From: Branchiostoma floridae
Taxonomy: Eukaryota > Chordata > Leptocardii > Amphioxiformes > Branchiostomatidae
Assembly: GCF_000003815.2 (NCBI RefSeq)
Contig: NC_049990.1
Coordinates: forward strand, 11,272,985-11,336,984
Reading direction: 5' to 3'
Length of the DNA: 64,000 nt
Shown: one piece after another, positions 1-25,162 of the stretch
How positions within the stretch are numbered: position 1 is the first letter of the stretch
Layout: each line of letters begins with the position of its first letter
Notes under the pieces: model-generated
Databases searched by the model: none
What the model saw: the letters and a program-made list of their open reading frames with translations, nothing else
What the model was told of the DNA's origin: nothing
Program-made: the position numbers and the translations under genes

Positions 1-310
1 AATTCATGAAAGTGAAAACACATAGAAAAATGTAATTTGAATTTCGGGCAAGTGAAAATTTGGTTCGGGCAAGTAAATTTTTAATGTACTTGCCCGATAG
101 GACAAGTGAATTTTTGAAAACTTGTCTAACCCTGCATCTATTCCACAAGTTGAATGTCAAGCCCTGAACAACTTAAACATTCACATTTTCCTTTTTTTTT
201 TTTACAATTTTTGGCAACACCTCTGGGGTGGAGCTGAAAGTTGATGGTGTTTTATATTACAATTGTTTTTTTTAAACTGAAAATGATTGATAAAATAACT
301 GACAACAAAC

Positions 311-12856
<12,546 letters not shown>

Positions 12857-15800
12857 ATGAAACCTTTCCTGACACAACTGCGCCCACAGCGTGACACGGT
12901 CACGACAGTTCTGCTCGGAGCCTGGTTCATCTCGCTCGGCGTGCTGAAGATTCTGTTCATGAAATTTTCAGCGAATGAAGGTCAGTACAATATTTAGTAA
13001 ATAATCAATATTGATTGTTGATACGTGCAAATGCAGCCATTGTTGACAGTTTTCTGCAACTTACCATTTAATCCTGATAGAAGTCTCTTTGAGAATTAGA
13101 ATAATTTATGTGAGGTTGCTTCATTGAAAGCTTACAATTGGAGGACTGACTTTTGTCAAAATTTATCATAGGTTTGAAAGTGAAACAAAATTTTTGGTTT
13201 CATACAAAAACAGATTTAAGTCAATGGTTTCAATCAATGGAAAAGTCTGGAAAGGTATGGGAAGGTCCAGGAAGGCCTTGGATGGTGCAGGAAGGTCTGG
13301 AAAGGTCTGGGAAGGTTCGGGATGGTCTAGGAAGGTCCGGGAAGGTCTGGGATGGTCCGGAAAGGTCTGAGATGGTCCGGAAAGGCCCGGGATGGTTTGG
13401 GATGGTCGGGAAGGTCCGGGATGGTACAGGAAGGTCTAGGATGGTCCGGGAAGGTCTGGGAAGGTCCGGGATGGTCCAGGATGGTCCAGGAAGGTCTGGG
13501 ATGGTCCGGAAAGGTCTGAGATGGTCCAAGATGGTCCAAGATGGTCCGGGATGGTCCGGAAAGGTCCTGGATGGTCCGGAAAGGTTCGGGATGGTCCGGG
13601 AAGGTCTGGGATGGTCCGGGAAGGTCCTCGATGGTCCGGAAAGGTCCTGGATGGTCCGGAAAGGTCCTGGATGGTTCGGGATGGTCCGGGAAGGTCTGGG
13701 AAGGCCCAGGATGGTCCGGGAAGGTCTGGGATGGTCTAGGAAGGTATGGGATGGTCCAGGAAGGTCCGGGATGGTCTGGGATGGTCCGGGATGGTCGGGG
13801 ATGGCCCAGGAAGGTCCGAGATGGTCAGTGGGATGGTCTGGGAAGGTCCAGGATGGTCAGGGAAGGTCCAGGATGGTAAGGGAAGGTCCGGGAAGGTCTG
13901 AGATGGTCCGGATATCCGGGAAGGTCCGGATGGTCTGGGAAGGTCCGGGAAGGTGCGGGATGGTCCGGATATCCGGGAAGGTCCGGGATGGTCAGGGAAG
14001 GTCCGGGAAGGTCTGAGATGGTCCAAGAAGGTCCAGGATGGTCAGGGAAGGTCCGGGACATTTGGTCCGACTTTTGGTCAGGCTTTCGGCATGCCTCTGA
14101 ATACGTTAACATTGTGCAACTTTTCTACCATGGTGTTAAAAGATATCATACACATACATGAACACAGTCTATCTAAATCGTAAATGTCACACATTGTGCT
14201 ACTTCAGATGGAGGGTATGACTACTTGCCAGTGACTGTGAGTGTGTGTGCAGAGTTCCTGAAGCTACTGGTGTGTGGGACCATAGCAATATGGGTCAAGT
14301 ACACAGGTAAGCAAGACTGGCCACATTCAAATTTTAAAAAAAATTACTTGTTTCTTTCATCTATTATTGTCTTTGATGCTTTTAAGTGACTAAGTCTAAA
14401 ACTAAGTTGTTGTTTTGTTTACCTGAGGCTATTTACCCTGTGTAAATCTAAATCCCTCCGCCCACCATTTATACACAGAGGAAGGTTCGTTTAAGGACAA
14501 GTTTGCCATCACCAGACATGACATGTTAGGACTGCTGCGCTGGGCTGTACCAGGTCTGCTGTATTTTATGGACAACCTCATGCAGTTCTACGTCATCACG
14601 TTTTTCCATCCTGTGAGTGCCTAAGACTTCTAAATACTCTTGCTGACCGTCTCTGTTTAGAGATGGTTGTAAAGCGCCATAGACTTCCAGAATGACTTCT
14701 ACAGATGAACTTTCAAGTTAAGATACCTGAAACATGTCGTCTCTTGTTTGTTCTACAGGCAATGGCAGTTCTACTATCCAACTTTGTCATCATCACCACC
14801 TCTCTGCTTTTCCGACTAGTGTTGAAGTAAGACTAAACAATTTGTTCCTTTGCTCAATGATTTGTGTCTCTCAAAATGAACTTCATATAATAAACAAGTG
14901 CTAACTCTGCGTGTTTAGAATTAAAGTATGTAAGAATATAAAGTGTCATAGAATCCCTATGAATAGCTTGTCAAGGGTATGTTACCTTGTTTTTCCCGTT
15001 TTTTACTAAATTTTTAATTATTCACCTTTTAATCATTTAACCTTCACTGAAGGGAAACATTATTTTGCTCCATTTCTTCTTCCATGGTTCCAAACAAGTA
15101 AGGTCAATGACCTTGTCCAGACATCTGTTACCATATACAATGTATATGAAAGTGTTTGAATAAGTATTAATCAGATTTAACAGTGCAGTAGTTTGTTAGA
15201 CTAGACAATGTGAAGGTGAAAACATTTATGTGTTTTCCTGCAGGTGTTCCTGCTACATGTAACATGTCTCTTTTACAGGAGAGTTCTAACTTCCATTCAG
15301 TGGGCGTCCCTGGCTGTCCTGTTCCTGGCTATTGTGTCCCTGTCCAGCCAAAGTCACCACGTCGGCGCTGAGTCCAGCTCTGTCCAGAAACCCCAGGCCA
15401 TTGACCACGTGGTGGTGGCCAGTCTCAACCACCATGACCAGATCTGCATGGTCCGACAGAGCCTCATCAACAACGAAACATCGCACATTGACCACACCTC
15501 AACTTCAAATTTGCCATTTTCCCTAAACATGGGCCACCTCTTGGTGATAGTGCAATGTTTCATCGCCTCCTCTGCCAACATTTACAATGAGAAAATCTTC
15601 AAGGAAGGAAACGGCTTGCAAGAAAGCATTTTCATCCAGAACAGCAAGCTTTACATGTTTGGTGTTCTCTTTAACGGCATCACCCCCCTGATAATACCGA
15701 GTTACAGGAGACGGCTGTTTGAATGTGGCTTCTTCTACGGCCACAACAGTTACTCCATTGCACTACTCTTTGATGTGGCGTTATTCGGACTGACGGTGTC

Positions 15801-16122
15801 CATTATTCTGAAATTCAGGGACAACATGTTTCACGTGTTGGGCACGCAGGTCACGACGGTTATCGTAATCACCTCGTCAATTTACCTCTTCCATTTTGTG
15901 CCAACGCTGCAGTTCTTCCTGACAGCGCCTATCGTCCTCCTGGCGGTTTTCATCTACAATGCAGCCAGGGTGAAAAGTACGAAAACGAAGCACGGCGCCT
16001 CATTGGTGAGGACTCACGATCAGGAAGAAAGGGGCAGGCCAGAAGGAATGGAGCTTCTCCCCAGACAGAGGCACAACAGTGCCAGCAAAACTTCTGATGA
16101 AGAAACTGAAGAAGAACTCTGA
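12857..16122 (+). CDS. SLC35A5: SLC35A5, nucleotide-sugar transporter-like protein
   Basis: Five exons join in phase: 12857-12980, 14208-14306, 14479-14612, 14759-14826 and 15279-16122, 1269 nt or 422 aa plus stop; the human protein is of nearly the same length. SLC35A proteins are multi-pass Golgi/ER carriers of the drug/metabolite transporter superfamily that exchange nucleotide sugars; the substrate of SLC35A5 is less settled than that of its paralogues. Diagnostic stretches are LYFMDNLMQFYVIT and LLSNFVIITTSLLFRLV (exons 3-4) and, in the last exon, IVQCFIASSANIYNEKIF, ESIFIQNSKLY, FGVLFNG, CGFFYGH and LKFRDNMFHVLGTQVTTV. About ten hydrophobic segments are visible and the hydrophilic tail is acidic and Ser-rich. 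The start is the ATG beginning MKPFLTQLRPQRDT; an ATG 35 bp upstream meets a stop quickly. The last exon holds two thirds of the protein. Intron 1 contains the 13.2-14.1 kb minisatellite. Confidence 0.96.
13230..14066. repeat. G-rich minisatellite, 10-bp period, SLC35A5 intron 1
   Basis: About 830 bp are built almost entirely from 10-mers of the type GG-A/T-A-GGTCYG ('ggaaggtctg', 'ggatggtccg'). Purine-rich units stay on the plus strand. Because the unit has no stop in most frames and 10 is not a multiple of 3, long repetitive ORFs appear on both strands; these are by-products. Near the right end the array picks up 'gatatccgg' variants. Confidence 0.95.
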
Positions 16123-17979
16123 GACTTTTAAATTAAGAAATTTGAGGACACCTTCTTTGAAATGGTAACTTTTTTTATCCTCAAGGGAAGCCCATATTGT
16201 GGGAAATGTTTTCTCAGTGGAAGAAAACTTCATTCAAGACATGTTTTTATGTTAACCCCAAACACTCCTTGGATTTATATTGATACAGTCTGTAACAAGT
16301 GATTTGCGTTTAGGGTAACAAGTTCATTTTTTTAGCTGGGCTAAATTTTTAAAGTAAAAAAGGCAAATGAATGTAGCTCAGGGCTATATTTTTGGTGAAA
16401 ATGCATATTTTTGCATTGAATTTAAAACTTGATACCAGCCAGAATGCCTTGTCACTTCTCAGGTTGAGAATCTGTATGATATGACTATAAAAACTTAGAT
16501 AGAAAAATACTAGAAATATAAATTTTTTGTCAATGTGTTTCATAATGTACTAAGCCTAAAGATGTCAAGTGTCTAACACGGTACCGGTGAAGCAATAGGA
16601 GTTCACAAACTGTATGTATGTGAGTAATTTGTCCCAGCCTGAGTGACAGTGATATGTTTCAGCAAAACAATTTAAAGAGTGCATCGGCAAATGTTAGTAA
16701 TGAAGCTGTCTTAAACAATCATGACATGAAAAAAGGTGAATTAGTTGCCAAATGATACATTTGTATCATTAACAACATAATTCAGTTCTATTAATAATGC
16801 AGCTTCAGTATGGTGGTTTGTTTTTGGACTGCAGAGAAAAAATGACTAGAACATATATTTTCTGAAATATAATTTATTAGGCTATAACTAACTGATTTGT
16901 CTAGATATTTGCACTGCCTGAGATATAATTGAGTAAGTTTATTATAGATTTGCTTATGAAATTGCGCAGCCTAATTCCACCACACAGAGTGCCCTAACAC
17001 AGTGTGCCTTACAAAAGGCAACTTTTAAATAAATTATACCCCATTTCATATCATATTGATATAGAATTATGTCACAATCACATCAAATTATATCACATAT
17101 ATGATATGATATAGAGCCAATGGTTCTTTCTCAGGTGGAAATTAAAGGAAAACAATTCATGTTATAATCTTTTTGTAGAAGTAGCTAAAGCCTTCAAGTA
17201 GCACATTGTGTGATTTTATTTTCTTTCTCAAAATAATGCATAGTGTGTAGCAAGCAACCATATGACTAGGACTTCCTTGAAAATTTTATTCTTGATTTGT
17301 TTAATTACATGTACTTGTGCCAATAGAGGATGCTACTATTATTTGATAGGTGTGGGTGCCTTTTGACTCAATACTGTTGTAGATTGAAAGTGCAATCAAA
17401 ATCAGCAGATTCGAACATCGTGCCATGTTTACTTCATAAGAAAACTATGAAAGGGCTAAGTTTCCACTTAGCTTATATATGCTACAAGTAGATGTATATT
17501 TTCTGACTGTCATAAAAATGTCTTGTCCCTGTTGTTAATGTTACACTGTGTGCATGAGACATGCTGATTGTAATCATTGTAGACTTGATCTAAAGCAAAG
17601 CCTGTATCAAATTGTAGGTCAGTGTGACTGAATGACAGCAATACACCAATCTAACACTTCTTTGTGATGTCTGTTTTATTCATGACAAAAAAGTATATAC
17701 AATACAACTTTTTACAATGGCTCAGTCTAGTGGACTCTCAGTCTAAATGTCAAGTGGAACAAATTTAAATTTTAATAAAGGAGAGAGAATGGAAAAATAT
17801 TGAAGGTTCTAATACAATTTCAGAACATATATATTCCGAAAAAAATGTCTGTGAAACATTTACTTTTCCACTGTGTAAGTGAATATCAACAATCAATGCT
17901 CTTTAATTATTAAAAGAAAATCTTCTATTTTACAAATTACATAGACCCCTGCTGTCTGTAGACTCTTGATACACATGGT
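16123..17979. other. SLC35A5 3' UTR / convergent intergenic region
   Basis: SLC35A5 and IQCG converge here. AATAAA at 17028-17033 on the plus strand is a candidate polyadenylation signal for SLC35A5, giving a 3' UTR of roughly 0.9 kb. AT-rich short repeats such as 'atatgatatgatata' lie near 17.1 kb. No coding region is recognised. Confidence 0.6.
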
Positions 17980-20900
17980 TCACTTCTTCTTCTTCTTTCC
18001 CTTCTTCCCAGACTTCTTTTTGCCCTTCTTCCCTTTCTTGCCCTTCTTGTAAGGTCCGAGCCCCTTCCGCACCATGACTCCCCTCCACCAGGCTTGGAGC
18101 TGCAGAACATTCAAGTTTTTGTTAGATTATTTTTAGAAAAAGCTTTCCAACAATCGTGTATAAACTTACTGTAAGTCTTCAAACCGAGGTTATGGTCTAG
18201 GTGTTTTGAACAGCTAAAATGGACAAAGGGAAATCAAAATAGAAAGCCCAATAAAAACACCTAGAACACATCGCGAACAAGCTGGAACCTAAATGCTGCC
18301 TGCGGGGTAATATAAACTATCTTGGCAACCATGAACCACTTTTTTCAAAGCTTGTAGATATACATTCTTAACACTACAAAATTCTTTAACTGCATAAAAA
18401 TTCAATTTGTTACTTCATTGCAGCATACCTCTGAGTTTTTGCACACTTTATACAATGTATTTCCACCTCTCAAAAAGAGATCTCATTTCATTTTGAACTG
18501 AGCAATGATGCACAACAGAGCTTGTAAATTAGAAAGTCAACACTTAACAACAATATTGTATCTGTCCCATGTTGCTGAAAGAAAATGGTTTTATCTAACA
18601 ATTACTGGTAACTTTACTTACCTTGGTGGCACACTGGAGCTCGATAGCCTCCTGCTCTGCCTTTCTCCTGGCCTTCTCTTTCTCAATCCTGTCTTCAACA
18701 ACCACCTGCTCGTATTCTGCATACTGTGGGGGTGGAAAAATTTCTTTATCATTCAAAAACTTACAGCATTGGAGAGTAAAAACTAAAAGCTAAGTACTAA
18801 GCATTGGAAAGCAAGTACTAGATACTTTCATAGCAGAGGTTTGCCTACTACTGCTTTTGATGTGTCTTCTGCATTTTTGCATTAGCTTTTTACTTTGTAC
18901 TGCTTTCTTCGTTTAGCTGGCGGACATGAAAAAAAAAAAGTACAAAGTAGAAAGCCTGACAAAAATGCCTAGAGTAGTCAAAGAACTGCTGGAGCCAAAT
19001 CTCTGCTTGGAGTACTATCAAAATCTAGAGGAATTAGCTGCACAACTTAATCAACTGACCAATTAAGAAGCTAAAAGCTAGTAACCTTAAGCACAGCCTA
19101 GCTAACTTACCAGTTTGGTTAGCTCCTGTAGCCTGGCTAGATCCTGGGCCTTTGATGCCTTGAGAACATCCAGTTCATGCTGCTTAGCATCCACATCCTT
19201 GTCATACTTCTCCATCCAATACTCCACTTTTTCCTCAAGTTCCTTAAAAAAAGAGACAATATATAGCCATGTTGAGTTGCATACACTTTAAAATTTCAGG
19301 AAATTAAAGAATTTTGAAAAATGATACTGTAACAGCAAAAATTTGTCATGTCCCTTACCCTTTGATGTGTTTTCAGGAAGGACTCAATTTCCCCATTCAC
19401 TCTCACCTCTTCATCGATCTTAACCTTTAGTGCCTGTGAAAATATGAAAAATGCCATTAGAATTATTATCATTGCTAAGTTATGACAAAAGATAGTCGTA
19501 AATTTTCTCACAGATGAAATTCTGACAGTTAGGACATTCAAACTTATTTACAAACCTCGAGTTCTTCTCTGAGGGCCTGTTCAGACATGCTGCAACGCTT
19601 CTGCGTCTGAAACACTTGAACTTCAGAGTTCTTCTTGACGTACTTGCCCTCCATGTTGGTCTTGGCCTTCATCTCCTGGAGCTGGTCCTTCAGATGGGCG
19701 ATCATCTCATTCCGATTCTGTGGGGGGAGGGAGAAGGTTGAGAGGTCATGGTTAGCTATATGGAACGGGCTTGAAAGTAAGAAAAAGCTAAATTTCATAT
19801 GCAAAATATTAATGTACGTAATGATACAACAAGAATGTCTTAATTCTTTTTTTAGCTTAAGTCACACTATCTTAATTTTATGGATGACATCCTCTGGGAA
19901 CCACAAAACTAATGCGTGGGCGGAAAAAAGAGAAAAATCCAGCAAAAATAAAAACTGCTGCTGAACCACAGGACTAAACTTCCAGACCATTCTTTCTGGG
20001 GCTAGGTTTGTCTAATGATCACCTTTAGGAAGACTATAAGAGACAATCGTCTCCATTTCAATAATATTTGTATTGCCATTCTTGTTTAAAAAGGGAACAT
20101 GAGGTGCATTGCGCCTGCAGATTATTATCCATTAAATTAAGTCAGTGTGGCCTTTAATATAACAGAATTGAAATTCAAAGCATATAAATTGCTCACCTGT
20201 ATCTCTACTTCCTTCTCCTTCCTGACCTCCAATTTCAGCCTCTGTAACTGTTTGATCCGCTTGCGCCCCTCCTCCTCACGGAGAATGGTCTGTTGTAGGT
20301 TTGCCTTCTTCTCTCTCTCAGACAGGACTGACTGGAGAAGGGAGAGGAACGTCCCTGATACGGCCAGCTCTGATTGCGCTTCCACCATTACTGACTCTAC
20401 AAATGCCCTGTAGTGAAGGATAGTAAAGGTATGAGCTTTTACTCACTTAGGTATAGCATAGTGCTTTAGCCCTAGAAACTTACAAAGTTGTTTTATAAGT
20501 CTCAGCAATAACTTTCTATACTTTGAACTTTGTCAAGAACTTGTATATATATACAACAGCCTAAAGGATGACACATTCAGGTCTCTTGCAAAACTGAAAC
20601 TAAGTTCTTAGCCTGGAGTCCTGGGAGTAGACTTAAGCCTTGTTTGCTTAAGTCTACTCCTGAAGGCAGGGTAGCAACCTTTGGGAGTGGACTAAAGCAA
20701 ACAAGGCTGGACTACAAACTAACTTGTTCTGGGCAATCATGCAGTAATTTCAGGTCATCCAGGTAAGCACTGAATGGCTATACAGTCAAACCTGTCTATA
20801 GTGGCCACTTAAGGGACCGGACAAATTTGGCCACTACAGACAGGTGGCCTCTGTATAGAGGTGGCAACTTGTAGATAAAATACCCAAGGGACCGACAAAA

Positions 20901-22174
20901 AGTGGCCACTATGGACAGGTGGCCCCTCTGTAGAGGTGGCCCCTAATACAGGTTTGACTGTACCACTTAAAACTTGGAAGCCTTGTTATCACCTGCTGTT
21001 AGTCTGAACTTAACTCCCTCTATCATATACTTTTGGTATAATCCATTCTCAAGAAAATGCTATCTGAAGCTGTCCCCCCTCCCCCATAGGCCAACACCCA
21101 CCTGTCTGCCTGAATCTTCTCCAGGTTATCAGATGTCAGCGGACTCTGCTTCAGACTGCGGGTGAAGAATTGGTTACTCCCCTTCAGACCACCTGATACG
21201 GCTGTGATGTCCTGGTCCAGCTGCGTCAGGCGGTTCGTCTTCCCGATCGCACCAGAAAATTTTGTGTCCTGCCGTGCCGTCATCAGCTGGGAGAACTGCT
21301 GCTCCAACTGGCGCTGGCTGTCCACGATCCTGCCGATCTCATCACCAACTATCTACAATAGACACAGAATACATCTCCAATTAGGATATTTTCATCTAGA
21401 TGTATTACCAGTGGATTTGTTCTACATTTCAAACTCTTTTTTTCTATACAAAAAGTATGTAACGTTAACATTCTCACCAAGTACAATAGGGCTATTCTTA
21501 CTAGATGTTCCGGAAGAACTATATACAAGTGGGAGAAAGTTTATATTTGGTTTGACTAGGGAAATTTCTAACCAACACAAGCATATAAAAAGAGAGTGCA
21601 TATATATATATGGAATTTCAATCAACTGCATTGTTCTACATGGATCCTGTAGTGATGGACTTGACCATTCTAACGATTTTCAAAATTCAGGAACTTGTCT
21701 CAAGCCAAAGAAGCCGAGTTGGCTCTAACTTGTGAGCACCAGGATGAGTGAGTGAATGAGTGAGTGTCGCAAGATCTGCACCTCTGGAGTTTCTCACCAA
21801 CCTCAGTGTCTTCCTCGCTGTCATACTCCTTGTTGCATAGATGGTTAAGAACAAATTTAAGGATGAGCCAGAAAGGACAGTATACATTTTTCATCTTCAG
21901 ATTCCAGAAAACATGTCAATCATGAAACTGGGACAGTGCGGTACTGCGGCCTAATCAACTCACATTGAAGATTTTACGTGGTACTGTGGTAATATTACAT
22001 GTTTTATGGTGTGAATAATTCCATCATATCTACCTCGTCAGCGTCTGGTCTCCCTTCATACGACACCGGCATGATCTTCCCCAGCACGACCAGCTGGTCC
22101 ACACAGTCCTCCAGTACTGTGGCCACCTGCAGCACGTCCGCAGGCGTGGCCAGCCCCATGGAGTCTGGGTCCAT
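17980..22174 (-). CDS. IQCG: IQCG / DRC9, nexin-dynein regulatory complex subunit 9
   Basis: IQCG (DRC9) is a coiled-coil, calmodulin-binding subunit of the nexin-dynein regulatory complex of motile cilia and flagella. Nine coding exons, 5' to 3': 22034-22174, 21802-21828, 21102-21352, 20197-20407, 19556-19717, 19359-19433, 19111-19242, 18622-18723, 17980-18099; 1221 nt, 406 aa plus stop, slightly shorter than human. Diagnostic stretches are VLEDCVDQL and [12 protein letters not shown] (N-terminus), [40 protein letters not shown] and [15 protein letters not shown]. The IQ-like [17 protein letters not shown] motif is followed by a tail of Lys/Gly repeats, as in the human protein. The middle is heptad-rich coiled coil. 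The second exon is only 27 bp and is the least certain junction. A noncoding first exon ends at a donor at 22638/22637, inside the promoter shared with RPL35A. Confidence 0.93.
18195..18300. repeat. Dispersed foldback-family fragment in an IQCG intron
   Basis: The words 'aaaatagaaagccc', 'aataaaaacacctaga' and 'gctggaacc' are shared with 18841-19020 and with the 61.4-61.6 kb inverted repeat. It is a decayed copy. Confidence 0.4.
18841..19020. repeat. Foldback element copy in an IQCG intron
   Basis: 'ttgtactgctttct' and 'agtacaaagtagaaagcctg' face each other, and outer words 'ctactctagg' and 'tctgcttggagtact' match the terminus 'actctccaagcagag' of elements at 61.4 and 62.1 kb. Confidence 0.5.
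20618..20718. repeat. Palindromic repeat in an IQCG intron
   Basis: GGAGTAGACTTAAG and CTTAAGTCTACTCC form a perfect 14-bp stem around a short loop. A second imperfect inverted copy (GGAGTGGACTAAAGC) follows about 40 bp downstream. Confidence 0.65.
20783..20960. mobile_element. pogo/Tigger-like MITE with TA target-site duplication
   Basis: The element starts CAGTCAAACCTGT and ends ACAGGTTTGACTG, with TA on both sides (20781-20782 and 20961-20962). Inside are repeated 'gtggccact' and 'gggaccg' blocks. CAGT-type ends with a TA duplication fit Tc1/mariner-pogo MITEs. It is 178 bp and non-coding, within an IQCG intron. Confidence 0.85.
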
Positions 22175-22638
22175 GTCGTTACGATCCACTCAAAATCACT
22201 TCTATTAAAATAGTTCTCTGGGTTCCTTGTGGTACAGTCTATCCTCTTGCCATGTGGAATTTTCTGTGGAACATAATTCATGCAGAAACAACTTGATTTC
22301 AAAACTTTTTGTCTCATAAACAAATCACCATCACAATCTATAAAATCACAAATAATATTTCTATTTAGCAGAAGTACACTTGTTGCCATTTCTATTCTCA
22401 TGATCTGAAGGTGTAATGTCTTTGATCTACTAATCGAAAATGTTCAGTTTATCAAAATCAATGAAATACAAACAGAGTGCATTAAATGTCATAATTTTAG
22501 CCCTCCCCCCTTCAGTTCTGCCATTGCAGTCCTTGGGCAAATCGTTCTAATGCAGCTCACAAAAAGACTCCTAGCTGTTAGTAACAATGCATATAATCGA
22601 CGAAGATGTGCTGGGACAAGTAAAAACATCAGCCTTAC

Positions 22639-22814
22639 CTAGAAGACGCTGAAAATGCAACAAAACACACAATTCCGGCCGTCCTTCTAACAGCACACTA
22701 GATACGCTATCTGTTTACGTTGGTTTCCCCACGCAACGTCATGGCGGATGTGACGTCAGATCATCTCCCACAATCCCTTGTACTTCCTTTTCGCCATCTT
22801 GCTTTCTGGACAAG
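22639..22814. promoter_or_regulatory. Bidirectional IQCG / RPL35A promoter
   Basis: The interval lies between the IQCG noncoding-exon donor (22638/22637, minus) and the RPL35A exon-1 donor (22815/22816, plus), so both transcripts start within about 170 bp. A perfect CRE TGACGTCA is at 22751-22758. The pyrimidine run CTTCCTTTTC at 22783-22792 has the form of a 5' TOP element typical of ribosomal protein mRNAs. The reverse complement of 22791-22801, CAAGATGGCGA, matches a YY1 site at the likely start of transcription. Exact start sites are not known. Confidence 0.75.
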
Positions 22815-23408
22815 GTACGGAAAATGAAATTACATTGACAATTTTACCGATATTCGTACGTTTTACGTCCCCTGTTGTAAAACTATGGCTCTCAAATAAA
22901 TTCTTGATTGCTTAGGTTTACTTGGATACAGTTTTGGTCTCCCGATGGTAACTGTAATAGTGTGATTTAGAGCGGATTGTTCACGGATACGTGACACAAC
23001 TTTGAAGTTTGATATGCTTGTGGTGCCTGCGAATTTCACGATGCAATTTTAGGTGTTTCTTTGCAAGCTAACCTTTTCCAATACCCTCGAATGGACAAAT
23101 AGCACGTATTAGAAATAAACCTAGAGTTATATGTGGTTATTTAGGTCTCTATTATCATTTATTTTGGGTTATTATAAACGCTCTGCATATGTACTACAAA
23201 AATTACTGCCTGGGGTACCAAAGGGGAGGGGTAGGCTTCTAATATTATATATTTGCAATTTCAATATATCTTCTTTAGTTTGACATACCACAGTAATATA
23301 ATATATGTTTATATCTGGATCTGTCAGTCATCACCATCATCGGTTGATCTGTCAGTAACATAGCCTTATCATTCTGGTTTCAGATCAGAAGGCGGCAGAC
23401 TAGCCATC

Positions 23409-25141
23409 ATGCCTGGAAGGTAAGATACTACATATACTTTTGCAGTGGTTTTATTCTACAGTTGAAGTGTTTGAAATATTCAGTTGAAGTGATTCTGTTG
23501 TGCAGTAGAGTTCCAAACTTCGATAACTGTCGTTATAGATTTCATGGGAAAAATCCCTTTCACAGAGATCAGAATGCATCTTATTGCATGTGTGGCAACA
23601 GGAATTCTAGGTAAAATGTCAAACTCAAAGGTAAAGACCCTGAAAAACAAAACCCATCTGGACATAGTCATACAAATCAAACAATTACTTTTGGGGGACG
23701 TTGCTGCCAAAAGTAAAAACACCATGATTGAATGTTTAAGGTTTACAGTAGAAACCCATTTTCAAAATTTCAGTAGTATGTAGATGTTCCAAAAGATAAT
23801 TTGTTAACTGATGGTTATAATGTCATGTCCAGATTTGTCGTTGTCATTGTTAAGCCATGTTACACTTACAGTCATTGGTAACACTGATTTTTTCATCAAA
23901 TGTCAGGTTATACAGCAAAGCCGTGTTCACCGGCTACAAGCGTGGCCTGCGTAACCAGCGGGAGCACACCGCCCTCCTGAGAATCGAGGGGGTGACTTCT
24001 CGCAAGGACACAGAGTTCTACATGGGCAAGAGGTGTGCCTATGTCTACAAGGCAAAGAAGTAAGGCTGCTTGTCATCTTCTTGTGCAAAATCTGAAACAT
24101 CTCATGAAGAAAATAATGTGCACATTATCTCTAATAACATGAATCTGTAGACCAGCTTACATTACCAAACCTCTTAGGTTTACATGATGATGTAAAACAA
24201 TAACCAGGTTGTAGGAAAGTAATTTCAAACAGTACTTAAGTTAACATGCAACATGCTCTAACTGAAAGTTGCCATGTAGTATTGTATCCCACAATTATAT
24301 AATACTACTTAGCAACAAGAGTTTGATGTTTCTAAAAAAAGTTTCCAGCTATGTTGCAGAGTAGAGTAAGTTCTGTAACAGGAAGACCAAAGCTAGTGAT
24401 TTTTTTCTTTACATGCAGAAATGTTTATGGTGGTTTTTCTGCATCCCATTCACTGCAAACTCAAAACCACTGTAAACATTTTCCACTACAGTATGTGACT
24501 TCTATGTGTATACTCCAAACCACTGCAAGCACTCTATGTCCCACTACCTCAAAATTAAATCTCCGCTAACTTGAATGCATTTACAGTTAACACAGACAAG
24601 GTATCTTCTAACAGGAGATTTTTTGCCTTGCCTCAACAGGAAGACAGCTACGCCTGGTGGAGCACCAAGCAAGATCCGTGTCATCTGGGGCAAGGTCACC
24701 CGTCCCCATGGTAACAGCGGTGGTGTAAGGGCCAAGTTCCGCAAGAACCTGCCAGCAAAGGCCATGGGACACCGGATCCGAGTGGTACTTAATATCCTAT
24801 ATTGTTCTGGATATTATGCTGCTTGTGATAGAAAGCGTTCGTTATCATATGCAATATTTCATTTCAAAGAGAAGCATTTCAGGCTTGAAATTGTTGAAAA
24901 GCAACAGATTTTCATTCCATCGGTCATTACAAATGTTTAATGCAAACAAAGTTCTTGGTTGAAAGCATTGCCAACTTCTGATATTTTTTTATGGACTGAC
25001 AAACTATTTGCAAAGAAATATTTTTGCAAATGAGTGTAGATATTGAATGTACAGAAGAGATATGTGGATTTACATATTAATTGACATGTCCTGACAAGTG
25101 TTATTTTCTTGTTTCAGATGATGTATCCATCAAGAGTGTAG
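23409..25141 (+). CDS. RPL35A: RPL35A, ribosomal protein eL33
   Basis: Four coding exons, 23409-23419, 23907-24059, 24640-24784 and 25118-25141, give 110 aa plus stop, exactly the length of human RPL35A. A noncoding first exon ends at 22814 and joins the acceptor before 23384. The protein begins [19 protein letters not shown], contains [46 protein letters not shown] and [14 protein letters not shown], and ends MYPSRV. eL33 is a basic structural protein of the large cytosolic ribosomal subunit. The first coding exon supplies only three and two-thirds codons. Expression is probably growth-controlled through the TOP motif at the 5' end. Confidence 0.98.
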
Positions 25142-25156
25142 GAAGACAGTCTGTGT

Positions 25157-25162
25157 AATAAA
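25157..25162 (+). terminator. RPL35A polyadenylation signal
   Basis: AATAAA starts 16 nt after the stop codon, giving a very short 3' UTR, as is usual for ribosomal protein genes. Confidence 0.8.

Noticed and set aside
13153-14016. 287-codon plus-strand ORF of repeating MVRxGPGRSG-type peptides, with matching minus-strand ORFs
   Set aside because: It is the translation of the decamer minisatellite inside SLC35A5 intron 1; several frames on both strands are open for the same reason, and the spliced gene is complete without it.
24575-24940. 121-codon plus-strand ORF covering RPL35A exon 4 and beyond
   Set aside because: The exon ends at the donor after 24784; splicing to 25118 gives the exact 110-aa eL33, while the read-through tail is unlike the family.
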